Part shown: piece by piece, positions 5,817-5,960 of the stretch | How the letters are laid out: the number at the start of each line of letters is the position of its first letter | How positions within the stretch are numbered: position 1 is the first letter of the stretch | Assembly (NCBI GenBank): GCA_947372155.1 | Contig: CANBSM010000062.1 | Location: 1 to 5,960 of the forward strand | Reading direction: 5' to 3' | DNA length: 5,960 nt | Source: Burkholderiaceae bacterium | GTDB lineage: Bacteria; Pseudomonadota; Gammaproteobacteria; Burkholderiales; Burkholderiaceae | Translations under genes and position numbers: made by a program | The notes under the pieces: generated by a model | What the model was told of the DNA's origin: nothing | The model's input: the letters and a program-made list of their open reading frames with translations, nothing else | Databases searched by the model: none

Positions 5817-5960
5817 GGGCACAAGGTGAACGAAAAGTACTTCGTTTCAGCGCGGGCATATCCCAATAAGAACTGATGAGATGGATTGTCCGTAGTAGCT
5901 TGAGAACACCAAAACCCATTACTAAATACATTTTTAAAGTCTAATCAGGATAATTCCTGG
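5817..5960 (+). other. Unassigned leader region at the right edge
   Basis: This stretch holds no convincing coding region on either strand. Visible structure: a small hairpin with arms AACGAA (5829-5834) and TTCGTT (5841-5846) around a 6-base loop; a second possible promoter, TTGAGA (5900-5905, five of six) with a 17-base spacer to TAAATA (5923-5928, three of six); and a perfect 5-bp-arm dyad CAGGA-TAAT-TCCTG (5946-5959). It is probably the 5' leader of a gene or RNA cut off by the window end. Confidence 0.35.

Noticed and set aside
5873..5880. CTGATGAG, identical to the conserved core of hammerhead ribozymes
   Set aside because: After a possible short stem there is no GAAA core at the required place and no NUH cleavage site with matching stems; a single 8-base match is expected by chance fairly often.
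5791..5931. A 46-codon minus-strand open frame (starts MYLVMGFGVL) ending just before the patatin gene
   Set aside because: It has no Shine-Dalgarno sequence, no recognisable protein likeness, and it overlaps the divergent promoter and patatin -10 element.
5876..5944. A 22-codon plus-strand frame (starts MRWIVRSSL)
   Set aside because: It is very short, lacks a ribosome binding site and has no family likeness; it could be a leader peptide but nothing supports it.

Overview
The window carries seven coding regions, one of them cut by the left edge. It looks like the chromosome of a betaproteobacterium of moderate GC content. Protein recall points to Burkholderiales, with a Polynucleobacter-like genome as my best guess. 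This rests on how the Yej, NlpC/P60 and patatin proteins read and on base composition near 43-52% in the lines I counted by hand. No rRNA or other taxonomic marker is present.

Left part (1-3466, + strand): the distal end of a yejABEF-type peptide ABC importer operon. It holds the C-terminal three quarters of permease YejB, complete permease YejE, and complete YejF, an ATPase with two nucleotide-binding domains in one chain. The genes are joined by two nearly identical ATGA stop/start overlaps, each with a strong Shine-Dalgarno sequence. The substrate-binding protein (YejA) would be expected upstream, outside the window.

Middle (3467-4262, + strand): a 148-base spacer with a good promoter and nested inverted repeats, then a secreted NlpC/P60-fold protein. 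Its catalytic cysteine is replaced by glycine, so it is probably a pseudoenzyme.

Middle right (4270-4862, - strand): a complete BrnT/BrnA type II toxin-antitoxin pair, convergent with the NlpC/P60 gene with only 7 bases between stop codons. An almost perfect 18-bp-arm inverted repeat covers the toxin start codon and its 5' side, and is probably the autoregulatory operator.

Right part (4863-5960): a patatin-like phospholipase on the - strand with a Tat-like and lipoprotein signal. Beyond it is a 174-base region with a back-to-back promoter (perfect TATAAT firing rightward) and no convincing gene, so the rightward transcript starts here and its product lies off the window.

A cross-cutting pattern: the first gene of each of the three transcription units that begin here (nlpC/P60, brnT, patatin) lacks a Shine-Dalgarno sequence. 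Each has a -10-like TAnnnT hexamer ending 6-7 bases before its ATG, as expected for leaderless mRNAs, while yejE and yejF have strong Shine-Dalgarno sequences. I see no CRISPR array, insertion sequence, tRNA or rRNA. The strongest candidates for something little described are the pseudoenzyme, the start-codon operator of brnTA and the leaderless pattern.
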